Below are positions 44,419 through 54,592 of a DNA stretch of 64,000 nucleotides, one piece after another. Both the position numbers and the translations under genes were made by a program. Source of the stretch: Aeromonas aquatica (lineage in GTDB: Bacteria; Pseudomonadota; Gammaproteobacteria; Enterobacterales; Aeromonadaceae); assembly GCF_000764655.1 (NCBI RefSeq), contig NZ_JRGL01000092.1, positions 62,001 through 126,000 on the forward strand, in the 5' to 3' direction. How positions within the stretch are numbered: the stretch's first letter is position 1; every line of letters begins with the position of its first letter. Below the pieces are notes generated by a model. The model saw only the letters and a list, made by a program, of their open reading frames with translations. It made no database searches and was not told the origin of the DNA.

Positions 44419-45288
44419 TCAGGTGATCTTGCCGGTTTCTAACAGCTGCTGGATCAGGGGGCGCAGGATCAGCTCCATCGCAAAACCCATCTTGCCCCCC
44501 GGCACCACTATGGTGTTCATCCTCGACATGAAGGCGCCGTCGATCATCGACAGCAGGTAGGGGAAGTCCACCTGCTTGATACCGCGAAACCGGATCACCA
44601 GCATACTCTCGTCCAGGCTGGGTATCACCTTGGCACTGAAGGGGTTGGAGGTGTCGACGGTCGGTACCCGCTGGAAGTTGATGTGGGTGCGGGAGAACTG
44701 CGGGGTGATGAAGTTGATGTAGTCATCCATGGAGCGAACGATGGAGTCGGTGACCGCCTCGCGTGAGTGACCGCGCTCCGAGGTGTCGCGGATCAGCTTC
44801 TGGATCCACTCCAGGTTGACGATGGGCACCACCCCGATGAGAAAGTCCACGTGGCGGGCCACGTTGTGCTCGCCGGTGACCACGCCGCCGTGCAGCCCCT
44901 CGTAGAACAGCAGATCCGTCTCCCCCGGCAGATCCTGCCAGGGGGTGAAGGTGCCCGGCATCTGGTTGAAGGGCACCGCCTCGTCGAAGCTGTGCAGGTA
45001 GCGCCGGTACTGGCCGTTGCCGTCCTGGCCGTATTCCTGGAAGAAAGACTCCAGCAGGCCGAAGTCGTTGGCCTCGGGCCCGAAGTAGCTGATGTGGCGC
45101 CCCTGCTCGCGCGCCTTGCGGATCGCCACGTCCATCTCGGGTCGGGTGTAGCGATGAAAACTGTCCCCCTCGACCACAGCGGCTTTGTAGCCCAGCTGAT
45201 GGAACATGGAGCGGAACGCGTTGGTGGAGGTGGAGGTGCCGGCACCGGACGAACCGGTAACCGCAATGATGGGATGCTTGGCCGACAT
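44419..45288 (-). CDS. prkB: Phosphoribulokinase-like protein PrkB
   Basis: The 289-residue protein has an N-terminal P-loop of the PRK type (VTGSSGAGTSTST), VVEGDSFHRYTRPEM, DLLFYEGLHGG, and the family end MNTIVVPGGKMGFAMELILRPLIQQLL. It is the PrkB of heterotrophic gammaproteobacteria. No RuBisCO is expected, and its physiological role is not clear even though the active site is kept. It sits in the conserved crp-yhfA-prkB-yheU-yheT block, with a small lipoprotein gene inserted on each strand between yhfA and prkB. Confidence 0.92.
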   Translation of the reverse strand: MSAKHPIIAVTGSSGAGTSTSTNAFRSMFHQLGYKAAVVEGDSFHRYTRPEMDVAIRKAREQGRHISYFGPEANDFGLLESFFQEYGQDGNGQYRRYLHSFDEAVPFNQMPGTFTPWQDLPGETDLLFYEGLHGGVVTGEHNVARHVDFLIGVVPIVNLEWIQKLIRDTSERGHSREAVTDSIVRSMDDYINFITPQFSRTHINFQRVPTVDTSNPFSAKVIPSLDESMLVIRFRGIKQVDFPYLLSMIDGAFMSRMNTIVVPGGKMGFAMELILRPLIQQLLETGKIT

Positions 45289-45553
45289 AGCGTTCTCTCT
45301 TCCTTGGGAGTTCCGTTATAAGGGCATGGCCGGAGCGCGGTCAAGTGCCCTTCGATACCCTGCCGCAGGTGCCGGCCTCCTGAGGCGGGCAACTGACGGG
45401 CCTGTGCCAATGGAGCCAGGGATTGTCGCACCCCGCGTCGGGCATGGCCCGCTCGGGCGCCAATTGGCGTATCATTTCCCGTTTGACATCGTTCATAGGC
45501 TGCCGGCGGCCATCTGTGCCCTGATGGGAGATATTGCTGATCTGGCCGCGGCG

Positions 45554-45796
45554 TTACCCTTGGTAGTCGTCCAGCGGTGCACCGCTCAGGGTCGCCTTGG
45601 GCACGACGTTGACACTCTCGTGCAGCTCGCTGTAGACGAGCACGGCACTACCTTGTAGTAATTGTTGTCTGACCTCATCAACCTTGTCGGCCAGGCTGAC
45701 ATCTTGTTCACCGTATTCGGTGCCTTCTTGCAAGACAAAATGCTCGAGCAGGTTGTTGAGGGTATCTGGATCCAGCTCTTGCCAGGGGATAATCAT
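45554..45796 (-). CDS. yheU: YheU family protein (UPF0270)
   Basis: The 80-residue protein begins [30 protein letters not shown], the invariant start of UPF0270, and continues [36 protein letters not shown]. Function unknown. In E. coli it lies between yheT and prkB, as here, but in this window a diguanylate cyclase gene is placed between yheU and yheT. Confidence 0.9.
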   Translation of the reverse strand: MIIPWQELDPDTLNNLLEHFVLQEGTEYGEQDVSLADKVDEVRQQLLQGSAVLVYSELHESVNVVPKATLSGAPLDDYQG

Positions 45797-45885
45797 GGTT
45801 TCATCTTCAGTGACGCGCGTGTGGATATTGTCTGCGTCTCACCCGCAATCGCAAGGGATTTGTGTGGCCAAAAGCGGGAGTGTCT

Positions 45886-47037
45886 ATGCTATCTGCTGAG
45901 CAGCGCCGCCTCTCCAGTCATCTCGATCAGCACCTGAACGAGGCCCGCTGGCGCGCCCTGAAAGCCGGGCTGCGCTGGTACTGGGTCATCAATCTGATCG
46001 CCATCCTGTTTTTGCTGACCCGTTTCTACATTTTTCGGGATGCTCACCTGTTGCTCGTCAACGTTCTTCCCTGGTCCTATGAGTGGCAGCTCATCACCAT
46101 GGCTTGCGTATGTCTGCTGCTACCAATGGGGTGGCTATGGCTATCCCGACAACCTCATGCCGTCTGGCAACCCTCTCTGTGGGTCTGCGGCCTGTGCTGG
46201 GGTATGGCTTGGGCGTCGGTGGGGTATACCATCTCGATCGTCGACTTGAAGGGGGGCTTCAACCTTATTTTCAACATGGTCAGCCTGCTGCTGCTGACTG
46301 GTCTCATCGCCTCTTATTGCGATGTGCGGCTGTTCTACACGCTGGCGGCGGCCCCCTTGTCTTTTCTGTTGGCGCGAGCCTCATGGAGCCCCGAACAGTT
46401 CGTCATGCTCAACTTTATTGTGGTCGGGGTGCTGCTGATCGTGCTGGAGACCGGGCGACGCATGCTCAACAACTGGTTCGAACTGGCGGTGTCGCGTGAG
46501 CACGAGAATCTGGTGCTGGCGCGTAAGCTGGATGCCATGGCCAGTCGGGATCCCCTGACCGGGCTCGCCAACCGTCGTCACTTCGATCAGATCTGCAAGA
46601 GCGCCATCGCACAAGGTACTACCCTGGAGACGCCGCTCACTGTGATCCTGCTCGATGTGGATTTCTTCAAGCGTTACAACGATCACTACGGTCATCAGGC
46701 CGGGGATGAGTGTCTGATCCTGGTGGCCGAGTGTCTGGAAGAGAGCGCGCGCGAGTCCGGCGATCTGGTGGCCCGTTACGGTGGAGAGGAGTTCGTGGTG
46801 TTGCTGCAAGACACGGATCTGGCGGGGGGCGAGCGGGTCGCCGAACGCATCCGCCATACCCTGGCGGCTCGCGCCCTGCCCCACAAGGGTTCAGAGGTGG
46901 CGCCTCATCTCACCCTGAGCCAGGGCATAGCCCAATGGCGTCAGGGAGAGAGCCTGGTCATGCTGCTCGAACGGGTGGATGGCGCCCTCTATCAAGCCAA
47001 GGGAGAGGGGCGCAACTGCTACCGGCTCGCAGCCTGA
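45886..47037 (+). CDS. Membrane diguanylate cyclase (GGDEF)
   Basis: The start at 45886 has GGGAG five bases upstream. The 383-residue protein has about six membrane helices (~30-200), a short coil and a GGDEF domain: DPLTGLANRRHFD, LLDVDFFKRYNDHYGHQAGDE, and an intact GGEEF at residues 299-303. It should make c-di-GMP from two GTP. The product-inhibition site is degenerate: the Asp is kept but the Arg of RxxD is a Glu (ESGD). The gene is a lone forward insert inside the reverse yheU-yheT block, and its end overlaps yheT by 19 bases tail-to-tail. Two c-di-GMP riboswitches lie 10-14 kb away. Confidence 0.9.
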   Translation: MLSAEQRRLSSHLDQHLNEARWRALKAGLRWYWVINLIAILFLLTRFYIFRDAHLLLVNVLPWSYEWQLITMACVCLLLPMGWLWLSRQPHAVWQPSLWVCGLCWGMAWASVGYTISIVDLKGGFNLIFNMVSLLLLTGLIASYCDVRLFYTLAAAPLSFLLARASWSPEQFVMLNFIVVGVLLIVLETGRRMLNNWFELAVSREHENLVLARKLDAMASRDPLTGLANRRHFDQICKSAIAQGTTLETPLTVILLDVDFFKRYNDHYGHQAGDECLILVAECLEESARESGDLVARYGGEEFVVLLQDTDLAGGERVAERIRHTLAARALPHKGSEVAPHLTLSQGIAQWRQGESLVMLLERVDGALYQAKGEGRNCYRLAA

Positions 47038-48002
47038 GTCTGTTCCCGCAGCCACAGGCTGATCCGCTCCTCCAGCCAGAAGCGGGGGCGCCAGGGAGTG
47101 CCGTGCAGGAAGCCCACGTGGCCGCCCCGTCGGCTCAGCTCGTAGCGTACCAGGGGGGAGAGTTGTTCCGGTGTCGGGATCACCGCCCGGGTCATGAAGG
47201 GATCGTCGGCCGCGTGGATCACCAGGGTCGGGATGGGGATCCGGGCCAAGAGATCGAGGCCGGAGCAGGTCCGGTAGTAGTGATCGGCACTGTCGAACCC
47301 GTGCAGCGGCGCCGTGACCTGTTCGTCAAAGTCGCGCAGGGTGGCGATACGGTCGACCTGCTCCGGTTGCCAGCGGGCCCGGGCGGCGTCCTGATGACGG
47401 ATCTTGCTCTGTAAATTGCTGCGCATGGTGCGCAGCAGATAGCGCTGATAGACCCGCGAAAACCCCTGATTGACCCGATCGGCGCAACTGGCCAGTTGCA
47501 GCGGTGCCGAGATCACCACGGCGGCCTTCAATTCAGCAGGGCAGCCGCGCGCCAGCAGATTCACCAGCATATTGCCCCCCAGCGAATAGCCGATAGCCAC
47601 CATGGGCTTGCCGGGATAACGGCGGCCGAGCTCGGCGATCAGCGCCTGCGCATCCTCGATGGCACCGGAGTGGTAGGCCCGCAGCAGCCGGTTCGGCTCG
47701 CCACTGCAACCACGAAAATGCATCAGCACCGCCTCATCCCCCTGCCGCTGCAGGTGGGCAAACAGCCCCTTGGCATAGTGGGAGTGGATGCTCCCCTCCA
47801 GACCGTGGAATAGTACCAGCAGAGGCCGTTCGTCCTGGCGGATGGGACCGCTCCAGGCGAGATCGACGAAATCCCCGTCCGCGAGTTCAAACCGCTCCGA
47901 GGTGAAGCGGGCTGGCGTTCGGCGCAGCCACTTCGGCAAGATGGTTTGCAGGTGGGGATTGCGGGCCCACCAGGGGGCGTGGAAGTGGCTCTCTGTCAGC
48001 AT
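47019..48002 (-). CDS. yheT: Alpha/beta hydrolase YheT
   Basis: An ATG at 48002 is preferred to the TTG at 48032 that opens the frame. The 327-residue protein follows YheT: WARNPHLQTILPKWLRR, ADGDFVDLAWSG, LFHGLEGSIHSHYAKGL, FRGCSGEPNR, the nucleophile elbow GYSLGGNML, HAADDPFM (Asp) and GGHVGFLHG (His). It is a serine hydrolase of unknown natural substrate. The gene end overlaps the convergent diguanylate cyclase by 19 bases. Confidence 0.9.
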   Translation of the reverse strand: MLTESHFHAPWWARNPHLQTILPKWLRRTPARFTSERFELADGDFVDLAWSGPIRQDERPLLVLFHGLEGSIHSHYAKGLFAHLQRQGDEAVLMHFRGCSGEPNRLLRAYHSGAIEDAQALIAELGRRYPGKPMVAIGYSLGGNMLVNLLARGCPAELKAAVVISAPLQLASCADRVNQGFSRVYQRYLLRTMRSNLQSKIRHQDAARARWQPEQVDRIATLRDFDEQVTAPLHGFDSADHYYRTCSGLDLLARIPIPTLVIHAADDPFMTRAVIPTPEQLSPLVRYELSRRGGHVGFLHGTPWRPRFWLEERISLWLREQTQAASR

Positions 48003-48062
48003 GAAACGGCTCGAGGTAACGGGGCGGGTCAAGGGCGCGGCGAGCGAGGCTCGCCGCGTTCG

Positions 48063-48962
48063 TCAGGCGGGCAAGCGGTCGTGGTGTTCGGCCCCGCGCA
48101 ACATGGCCTGGATCAGTTCGTTGGCCTCGAACTTGGTCAACGCCTCGTGGGCGCCGACCTGATGGGCGCGCTCCACGCTGATCTCGCTGGAGAGGGAGGT
48201 GTGCAGGATGATGTAGGCCTCCGCCAGCTTGGGATCGCTCTGCACCTCGAAGGCCAGCTCGTAGCCGTCCAGTCCCGGCATCTCGATGTCGCTCACCAGG
48301 ATGTCGATGGGGTTGCCCTGGCCGACCTTGCTCTGCATCAGGCTGAGGGCATCGCGTCCGTTGGTGCACACCTCGTAGGGAATGTTGATGTAATCGAGGG
48401 CCGCCATCAGCTGGCGGCGGGCGACCGAGGAGTCGTCCACCAGCAGGATCCGCATCGGCTTGAGCCGTTCACGCTGCACGTCGGTCAGCACCGGATAGAG
48501 GTGGCTGGGATCGTCCGGATAGACCCGGGACAGGATCAGCTCCACATCCAGCAGCTGGATCAGCTGCTCACCGACCTTGGTCACCCCGGTCACGAACACG
48601 TTTTGGCCGAGGGAGGGCGGGGGCGGCTCTATGTCACGCCAGTTGCACTCGGTGATCTTGTCGATGCCACGCACCAGGAAGCCCACCAGGGTGCGGCGGC
48701 AGTCGGTGATGATGATGAAGCACTGCGCCATCTCCTCCCGGGTGATGCGCCTGTACCCCACCGCCATGGCCATGTCGATCACCGGGATGGTGGTGCCCCG
48801 CATGTTGGCGGCACCGAGCACGGTCGGGTGCGAATGGGGCAGGGCGGTGAGCTGGGTGTAGGGGACTATCTCCTTCACCTTGAGAGTACCGATGGCGAAG
48901 GATTGCCTGGCGGAGAGGTGAAACAGCAACATGCCCTGGGATTGGTTGGCCTTGCTCGTCAT
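48063..48962 (-). CDS. cheV: Chemotaxis coupling protein CheV (CheW-receiver)
   Basis: The 299-residue protein has an N-terminal CheW-like domain (residues ~10-155: FHLSARQSFAIGTLKVKEIVPY, VLGAANMRGTTIPVIDMAMAVG) and a C-terminal receiver (~170-295) with RILLVDDSSVARR, the phosphorylatable Asp in ILVSDIEMPGLDG, HTSLSS and the conserved Lys in ALTKFEANEL. CheV links chemoreceptors to CheA and adjusts signalling by phosphorylation. No other che genes are nearby; several CheV paralogues usually exist in Aeromonas and Vibrio relatives. A GC hairpin without a T run lies just after it (48036-48060). Confidence 0.93.
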   Translation of the reverse strand: MTSKANQSQGMLLFHLSARQSFAIGTLKVKEIVPYTQLTALPHSHPTVLGAANMRGTTIPVIDMAMAVGYRRITREEMAQCFIIITDCRRTLVGFLVRGIDKITECNWRDIEPPPPSLGQNVFVTGVTKVGEQLIQLLDVELILSRVYPDDPSHLYPVLTDVQRERLKPMRILLVDDSSVARRQLMAALDYINIPYEVCTNGRDALSLMQSKVGQGNPIDILVSDIEMPGLDGYELAFEVQSDPKLAEAYIILHTSLSSEISVERAHQVGAHEALTKFEANELIQAMLRGAEHHDRLPA

Positions 48963-49105
48963 GGCGGATGTCCTGTTGATCTAAACGGTGGCGGTCGATT
49001 CGGTGTTCAGCATAGAAGATGATGATAGCGATGATCCGTCAGTTGTTAACGACCGGGGGCCGCAAAACTGGATCCCTTTCACCATTATTTCTTTCCTCAT
49101 CAGGC

Positions 49106-49774
49106 TCAGGCCGAGGGGGACTGCAGCAGGGAGTCGAGGGTCAGGCCATGCCAGTGCAGGCAAGACTCGGCCAGTGCGGCCTCATCCCTGAACCCGAGTT
49201 TTGCCACCACCTGGGCCGGCTTGCTGCCACTTCTGAGCAGGCGCACCGCCTGCAGCAGTTGCCACTGGGCGCCGAGGGCCACGTGATCCAGTCCGGCGGT
49301 CATGAGGGATTGCCCAGCGGCGAGGTCGCCCGCCTGCAGCGCACGCCAGGCGCTTTGTAATCCCTGATCTCCCTGTGAGCGGAGGGTGCAGCCGAGCAAC
49401 TCGTCCTGGATCACCCGCAGGCGGTGGCCATAGGCTCCTTGCCAGTCGTGTTCCCGGTCCCAGCTGGCGAGGCTATCCAGCAAAGCATCCAGCAGCGGGG
49501 TGGGTTGCAACCAGCCGGCCTGGGCGGGTTGATCGACGCGCACCGAGCAGACCAGCCGATCGGTGTGGCTGCCAGCCAGGGGGGTGAAGGCGGCGAGGGC
49601 ATCGGCGCAGAGCCAGAAGTGGCTGCCCGCCGTCAGCAACAGCTCATGAGCGCCGAGTCTTAGCAGCGCCGCTCCCTGGGTGACGCGCAGCAGTTGCCCC
49701 ATGGGGACACGCTTGCGGGCACCGACCTGCAGATGAGGAGTGGAAAAATGCTGATATTCGATGGCGTGATGCAT
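49106..49774 (-). CDS. AraC-like transcriptional regulator (short, degenerate)
   Basis: The start at 49774 (MHHAIEYQHFSTPHL) is chosen; the frame runs on to 49903 but would overlap the yheV side. The N-terminal ~85 residues look like a cupin sensor (GQLLRVTQGAALLRLGAHELLLTAGSHFWLCADAL). The C-terminal part has only one recognisable AraC-type helix-turn-helix (SGSKPAQVVAKLGFRDEAALAESCLHWHGLTLDSL); the first is weak. The 222 residues are short for AraC proteins (~250-300). The target is unknown. It is divergent from yheV with a 40-base gap. Confidence 0.65.
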   Translation of the reverse strand: MHHAIEYQHFSTPHLQVGARKRVPMGQLLRVTQGAALLRLGAHELLLTAGSHFWLCADALAAFTPLAGSHTDRLVCSVRVDQPAQAGWLQPTPLLDALLDSLASWDREHDWQGAYGHRLRVIQDELLGCTLRSQGDQGLQSAWRALQAGDLAAGQSLMTAGLDHVALGAQWQLLQAVRLLRSGSKPAQVVAKLGFRDEAALAESCLHWHGLTLDSLLQSPSA

Positions 49775-49813
49775 GGTGAAACCCTGATATGATGCTGCCT
49801 GGAGGTAACAAAA

Positions 49814-50020
49814 ATGGAAACCAGACGTAAAAAACGCTTCATTGCCGGTGCGGTTTGTCCGGCGTGCGGCAAGATGGACACCATGATGCTGTATATGGAG
49901 CATGGAGTCGAGAAGGTGACCTGTGTCGACTGCGGGGATACCCAGGTGCAGACCCAGGCCGAGGTGGACAAGGCGACCCGCGAGGCCGAACAGGTAATCG
50001 GGGTATTCAGGCCCGAATAG
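49814..50020 (+). CDS. yheV: YheV family zinc-ribbon-like protein
   Basis: The 68-residue protein has two Cys pairs, CPAC and CVDC, 24 residues apart, the pattern of a zinc ribbon, and the YheV sequence RRKKRFIAGAVCPACGKMDTMMLYMEHGVEKVTCVDCG. Function unknown. It precedes slyD by 144 bases on the same strand, as neighbours of slyD in other gammaproteobacteria. Confidence 0.9.
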   Translation: METRRKKRFIAGAVCPACGKMDTMMLYMEHGVEKVTCVDCGDTQVQTQAEVDKATREAEQVIGVFRPE

Positions 50021-50164
50021 GGGTCAACCTCATAGGTCCAAAAGAAAGCCAGCCTAGTGCCGGGTTGATGAGTTTTTCGGCATATCGGAGGGGGCCCTGC
50101 CATATGCTTGGCCACCTTTTTAAGGTATTCTGGGCCCGTTTTTTCTATCCGCAGGATCCCTGAC

Positions 50165-50803
50165 ATGAAAGTAGCTCCCCTGAGCGTGGTTACGCTGGAA
50201 TACACGGTCACCGACGAACACGGTGAAGTCATCGACACCACTGTCGGTAAAGAGCCTCTGGTGTATCTGCACGGTACCCGTTATCTGGTCGCCGGCCTCG
50301 AAGCCGAGCTGGAAGGTCGCAGCGTGGGCGAGGCGTTTGACGTCACCCTGGCACCGACCCAGGCCTATGGCGAATACGACGAAAGCTTGGTGCAGGAAGT
50401 GCCTGGCGAGCTGTTCGATGGCATGGAAGTGTCTGAAGGCGATACTTTCGTTGCCGAGACCGACGATGGCCACCGTCCGGTGACCGTGGTTGAAGTGTCC
50501 GAAGAGTTCATCAAGGTGGATGGCAACCATCCGCTGGCCGGTGTGACCCTGGGCTTCAAGGTCGAGATCAAGGACGTTCGCGCCGCGACCGCCGAAGAGC
50601 TGGCCCATGGCCACGTTCACGGTGCCGGTGGTTGCGGTCACGATCATGGCCACGATCATGATCACGACCACGGCCATGAGCACGGCGGTTGCTGCGGTGG
50701 TGGCGGTCACGCTCACGACCACGGCCATGACCACGGTGATGACCAGGGCCACGGCGGTTGCTGCGGTGGCGGCGGTTGCGGTGGCAAGGGTCACCAGCAC
50801 TGA
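50165..50803 (+). CDS. slyD: FKBP-type peptidyl-prolyl isomerase and metallochaperone SlyD
   Basis: The start at 50165 gives the standard MKVAPLSVVTLEYTVTDEHGEVID. The 212-residue protein has the FKBP domain with an IF (flap) insertion (~1-145: PLVYLHGTRYLVAGLEAELEG, APTQAYGEYDESLVQEVP, VDGNHPLAGVTLGF). A C-terminal tail of ~65 residues is almost only His, Gly, Asp and Cys (repeated HDHGHDH and GGCCGGGG). SlyD folds proteins and binds nickel for hydrogenase maturation. The tail is arranged as two near-repeats, each a His/Asp block ending in GGCCGGGG. A strong terminator at 50823 is shared with slyX. Confidence 0.95.
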   Translation: MKVAPLSVVTLEYTVTDEHGEVIDTTVGKEPLVYLHGTRYLVAGLEAELEGRSVGEAFDVTLAPTQAYGEYDESLVQEVPGELFDGMEVSEGDTFVAETDDGHRPVTVVEVSEEFIKVDGNHPLAGVTLGFKVEIKDVRAATAEELAHGHVHGAGGCGHDHGHDHDHDHGHEHGGCCGGGGHAHDHGHDHGDDQGHGGCCGGGGCGGKGHQH

Positions 50804-50822
50804 GTTCAGCCTCTGGCTTGAT

Positions 50823-50855
50823 AAAAAAACCCGCGTCTATCGCGGGTTTTTTTAT
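50823..50855. terminator. Bidirectional terminator between slyD and slyX
   Basis: AAAAAAACCCGCG-TCTAT-CGCGGGTTTTTTT, flanked by A and T runs on both sides, between convergent genes. Confidence 0.93.
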
Positions 50856-50873
50856 GGTTTTGCGTGAGCGCGC

Positions 50874-51089
50874 TCAGTAGTGCGGTGGCGGCGTCTCTTC
50901 GGCCATGCTGGCGATTTGACTCGGTTGCACGCTCTGCAGCTTGTCGACCAACAGCTGGATCTGATGCTTGAGCCGGTCGAGTTCACGGCCCTGGGTGGTC
51001 ACCTCCTCGTTGAGTTGCTCCACCGTGTATTCGGCATAGGCGAGACGGCTTTCCAGGGTCTCGAGACGATCGTTAACTTGCTGACTCAT
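50874..51089 (-). CDS. slyX: SlyX protein
   Basis: The 71-residue protein is a coiled coil (RLETLESRLAYAEYTVEQLNEEVTTQGRELDRLKHQIQLLVDKL) ending in the conserved PPPHY motif of SlyX. Its function is unknown; it is named from the slyD-slyX locus. It is convergent with slyD and 15 bases after the WD40 gene on the same strand. Confidence 0.93.
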   Translation of the reverse strand: MSQQVNDRLETLESRLAYAEYTVEQLNEEVTTQGRELDRLKHQIQLLVDKLQSVQPSQIASMAEETPPPHY

Positions 51090-51104
51090 GGGCCTTTTGG
51101 TCCT

Positions 51105-52073
51105 TTACTTGATAGTCCAGATTTCGGCCAGGCCACTGGAACTGGCGCTGACGAGGTGGTTATTGTCGCGCAAAGCCACGCCATAGACCACAGCGCTCGG
51201 CGGTTTCACTTCGGGATGGGGCGAGACACGCCAGCGCTGCAGCAGGCTGCCGTCGCTCACCCGCCACAGGGAGAGCTGGCGGGAGGAGGCGCCGGTGATG
51301 AGCCAGCGGTCGTCATTGGCGAAACGGGCGCTGGTATGAACCTCGAAGCGATGATCGAGCCGCAGCCGGCTTAGCTCCTTGCCGGTTTTCAAGTCCCAGA
51401 TGCTGGCCTGACGGCTGTCGGCGGTGAAGGCTAAGCGCCCCGCCGAGTCCAGCCTCGCCATCACCACCCGGCCGCCATGATTGAAGCGCCATATCACCTG
51501 GCCGCTGCGGGTATCCCACAAATAGGCGCTGTAGTCGTTGCCCCCGGTGAGGGCGTAACGACCATTGGCACTGAGATCCACCGTATTGACCTGTTCGGTA
51601 TGACCGAGAAACTGCAGCCGGCGGCCGCTTCGGGTATCCACCAGCTCCGCCTTGCCATCGGCGCGGCCGATCAGCACCTGGCGACCATCGGCAGACAATG
51701 CGGCGTCCCTCAGGCTGGATTCAGGAAGCGAGTAGTAGCCTTGGGACTGGCCATCTTGCAGGCGCCAGATGGCGAAGGCGTGCTGGGTGGCCGTGATGGC
51801 GTGGCTGTCGTCTGGCGAGAAACGGGTGAGGGTCACGAAGTCGTTGTCGTCATCGGACTGACGCCAGCGCCAGCGTTCCTTGCCCTGTGCCAGCTCCCAC
51901 ACCACCGTGCCCTGGCTCAGGCTGGAGACGATGGCTTGCTTGCCGTCGAGGCTCAGATCCGCACTCAGCAAGCCTTGTTTGGCGAGGGGGATCTGCTGGC
52001 CGGGAAGTGAGCTCTGTTTGCAGCCCATCAGCGTCAGGCAAATAGCGATGAGATAAATGGCACTTTTGATCAT
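51105..52073 (-). CDS. WD40-repeat lipoprotein
   Basis: The 322-residue protein starts with a lipoprotein signal (MIKSAIYLIAICLTLMGC). The rest is a beta propeller of about six to seven WD40 repeats, seen as A-DLSLDGKQAIVSS...VVWELAQGKERWRW, TRFSPDDSHAITAT...FAIWRL, and LSANGRYALTGGNDYSAYLWDTRSGQVIWRF. A surface or periplasmic scaffold role is usual for such proteins, but the partner is unknown. It is upstream of slyX on the same strand and divergent from fkpA. Confidence 0.85.
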   Translation of the reverse strand: MIKSAIYLIAICLTLMGCKQSSLPGQQIPLAKQGLLSADLSLDGKQAIVSSLSQGTVVWELAQGKERWRWRQSDDDNDFVTLTRFSPDDSHAITATQHAFAIWRLQDGQSQGYYSLPESSLRDAALSADGRQVLIGRADGKAELVDTRSGRRLQFLGHTEQVNTVDLSANGRYALTGGNDYSAYLWDTRSGQVIWRFNHGGRVVMARLDSAGRLAFTADSRQASIWDLKTGKELSRLRLDHRFEVHTSARFANDDRWLITGASSRQLSLWRVSDGSLLQRWRVSPHPEVKPPSAVVYGVALRDNNHLVSASSSGLAEIWTIK

Positions 52074-52192
52074 TTTTCCTGTCTCATGCTTTCGTTACCT
52101 GCGATCACGGCGTTAGTATAAGGCGCTTATCACGATAAACCTCTCATTTCACGAAGGAACCGAGAGCGGTATTTAGAGTTTTGGAGAAACGG

Positions 52193-52999
52193 ATGAACAA
52201 TTTTCTGAAGGTGTCCCTGCTGGCTGCGGCCGTTGCCGTTGGTCTGACTGGTTGCCAAAAAGATGAAAAACCTGCTGCCAATACCGCAGAGGTGAAGGCA
52301 GAAGCCAGCAAGCCGGCAGAGGCCCCCAAGGCTGAAGCCAAGAGCTTTGAAGAGCAGTCTGGCTACGCGATCGGCCTCTCCATGGGTCGTTATATCGCCA
52401 ACACCCTGGAACGTCAGCAGGAGTTGGGTATCAAGCTGGATAACACCGTCATCCTCAAAGGGGTGACCGACGGTCTGGGCAAAGAAGCCAGCATGACCGA
52501 CGAAGAGATCCAGAAGGTTCTGCAGCAGTACGACGCCAAGATCAACGAGTTGACCAAGGCCAAGGCTGACAAAGATGCCGTGGATAGCCTGAAGAAGGGC
52601 GAAGAGTTCCTGGCCGCCAACGCCAAGAAAGAGGGCGTGAAGAGCACCGAGTCCGGCCTGCAATATCAGGTCGAGAAGCTGGGTGAGGGCGCCAAGCCCA
52701 AGGCCACCGACATCGTCAAGGTTCACTACACCGGTACCCTGATCGATGGCACCAAGTTTGACAGCTCCGTCGATCGTGGCGAGCCAGCCACCTTCCCGCT
52801 CAACCAGGTGATCCCGGGTTGGACCGAAGGCGTGCAACTGATGCCGGTCGGCTCCAAGTTCAAGTTTGTCCTGCCGTCCAAGCTGGCCTACGGCGAGCAC
52901 GGTGCAGGCTCCATCCCGGCGAACGCCGTGCTGGTCTTCGACGTCGAGCTGCTGGCCATCGAAAAGCCGGCTGCCGATGGCGACAACACCAAAAAATAA
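52193..52999 (+). CDS. fkpA: FKBP-type peptidyl-prolyl isomerase FkpA
   Basis: The start at 52193 has GGAG six bases upstream. The 268-residue precursor has a signal peptide with a possible lipobox (VGLTGCQK) followed by an Ala/Lys/Glu linker. An N-terminal dimerisation domain (SFEEQSGYAIGLSMGRYIANTLERQQELG, ~45-150) leads to a C-terminal FKBP domain (VKVHYTGTLIDGTKFDSSVDRGEPATFPLNQVIPGWTEGVQLMPVGSKF). It is a periplasmic chaperone and prolyl isomerase that helps outer-membrane protein folding. The cysteine suggests anchoring, unlike soluble E. coli FkpA. A terminator follows at 53014. Confidence 0.93.
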   Translation: MNNFLKVSLLAAAVAVGLTGCQKDEKPAANTAEVKAEASKPAEAPKAEAKSFEEQSGYAIGLSMGRYIANTLERQQELGIKLDNTVILKGVTDGLGKEASMTDEEIQKVLQQYDAKINELTKAKADKDAVDSLKKGEEFLAANAKKEGVKSTESGLQYQVEKLGEGAKPKATDIVKVHYTGTLIDGTKFDSSVDRGEPATFPLNQVIPGWTEGVQLMPVGSKFKFVLPSKLAYGEHGAGSIPANAVLVFDVELLAIEKPAADGDNTKK

Positions 53000-53013
53000 G
53001 CAGAATGCTGCAC

Positions 53014-53042
53014 AAAAACGGCTCCTCAGGGAGCCGTTTTTA
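53014..53042 (+). terminator. Terminator of fkpA
   Basis: AAAAACGGCTCC-TCA-GGGAGCCGTTTTT, 14 bases after the stop. Confidence 0.92.
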
Positions 53043-53151
53043 CTTGGTTCGACCCGCCGTTGGCGGGAGAAGAAATAGGGTAGCCACATCTTGAGTGTGT
53101 GGCGGCTAGCCCCCAGAATAGACAACAAAATCAATCGCAAGGATGGATCCC

Positions 53152-54556
<1,405 letters not shown>

Positions 54557-54558
<2 letters not shown>

Positions 54559-54581
54559 GAGGGCTGAATATCAGCCCTCTT
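54557..54581 (+). terminator. Terminator of the luxO-like gene
   Basis: GAGGGCTGA-ATA-TCAGCCCTC followed by TTGTCCTC. The same hairpin recurs 82 bp downstream with the gene-end copy. Confidence 0.75.
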
Positions 54582-54592
54582 GTCCTCTAGCC

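Noticed and set aside
53043-53151. A Qrr small RNA beside the luxO-like gene
   Set aside because: The conserved Qrr core is absent from the gap and no second hairpin of the right form is seen.
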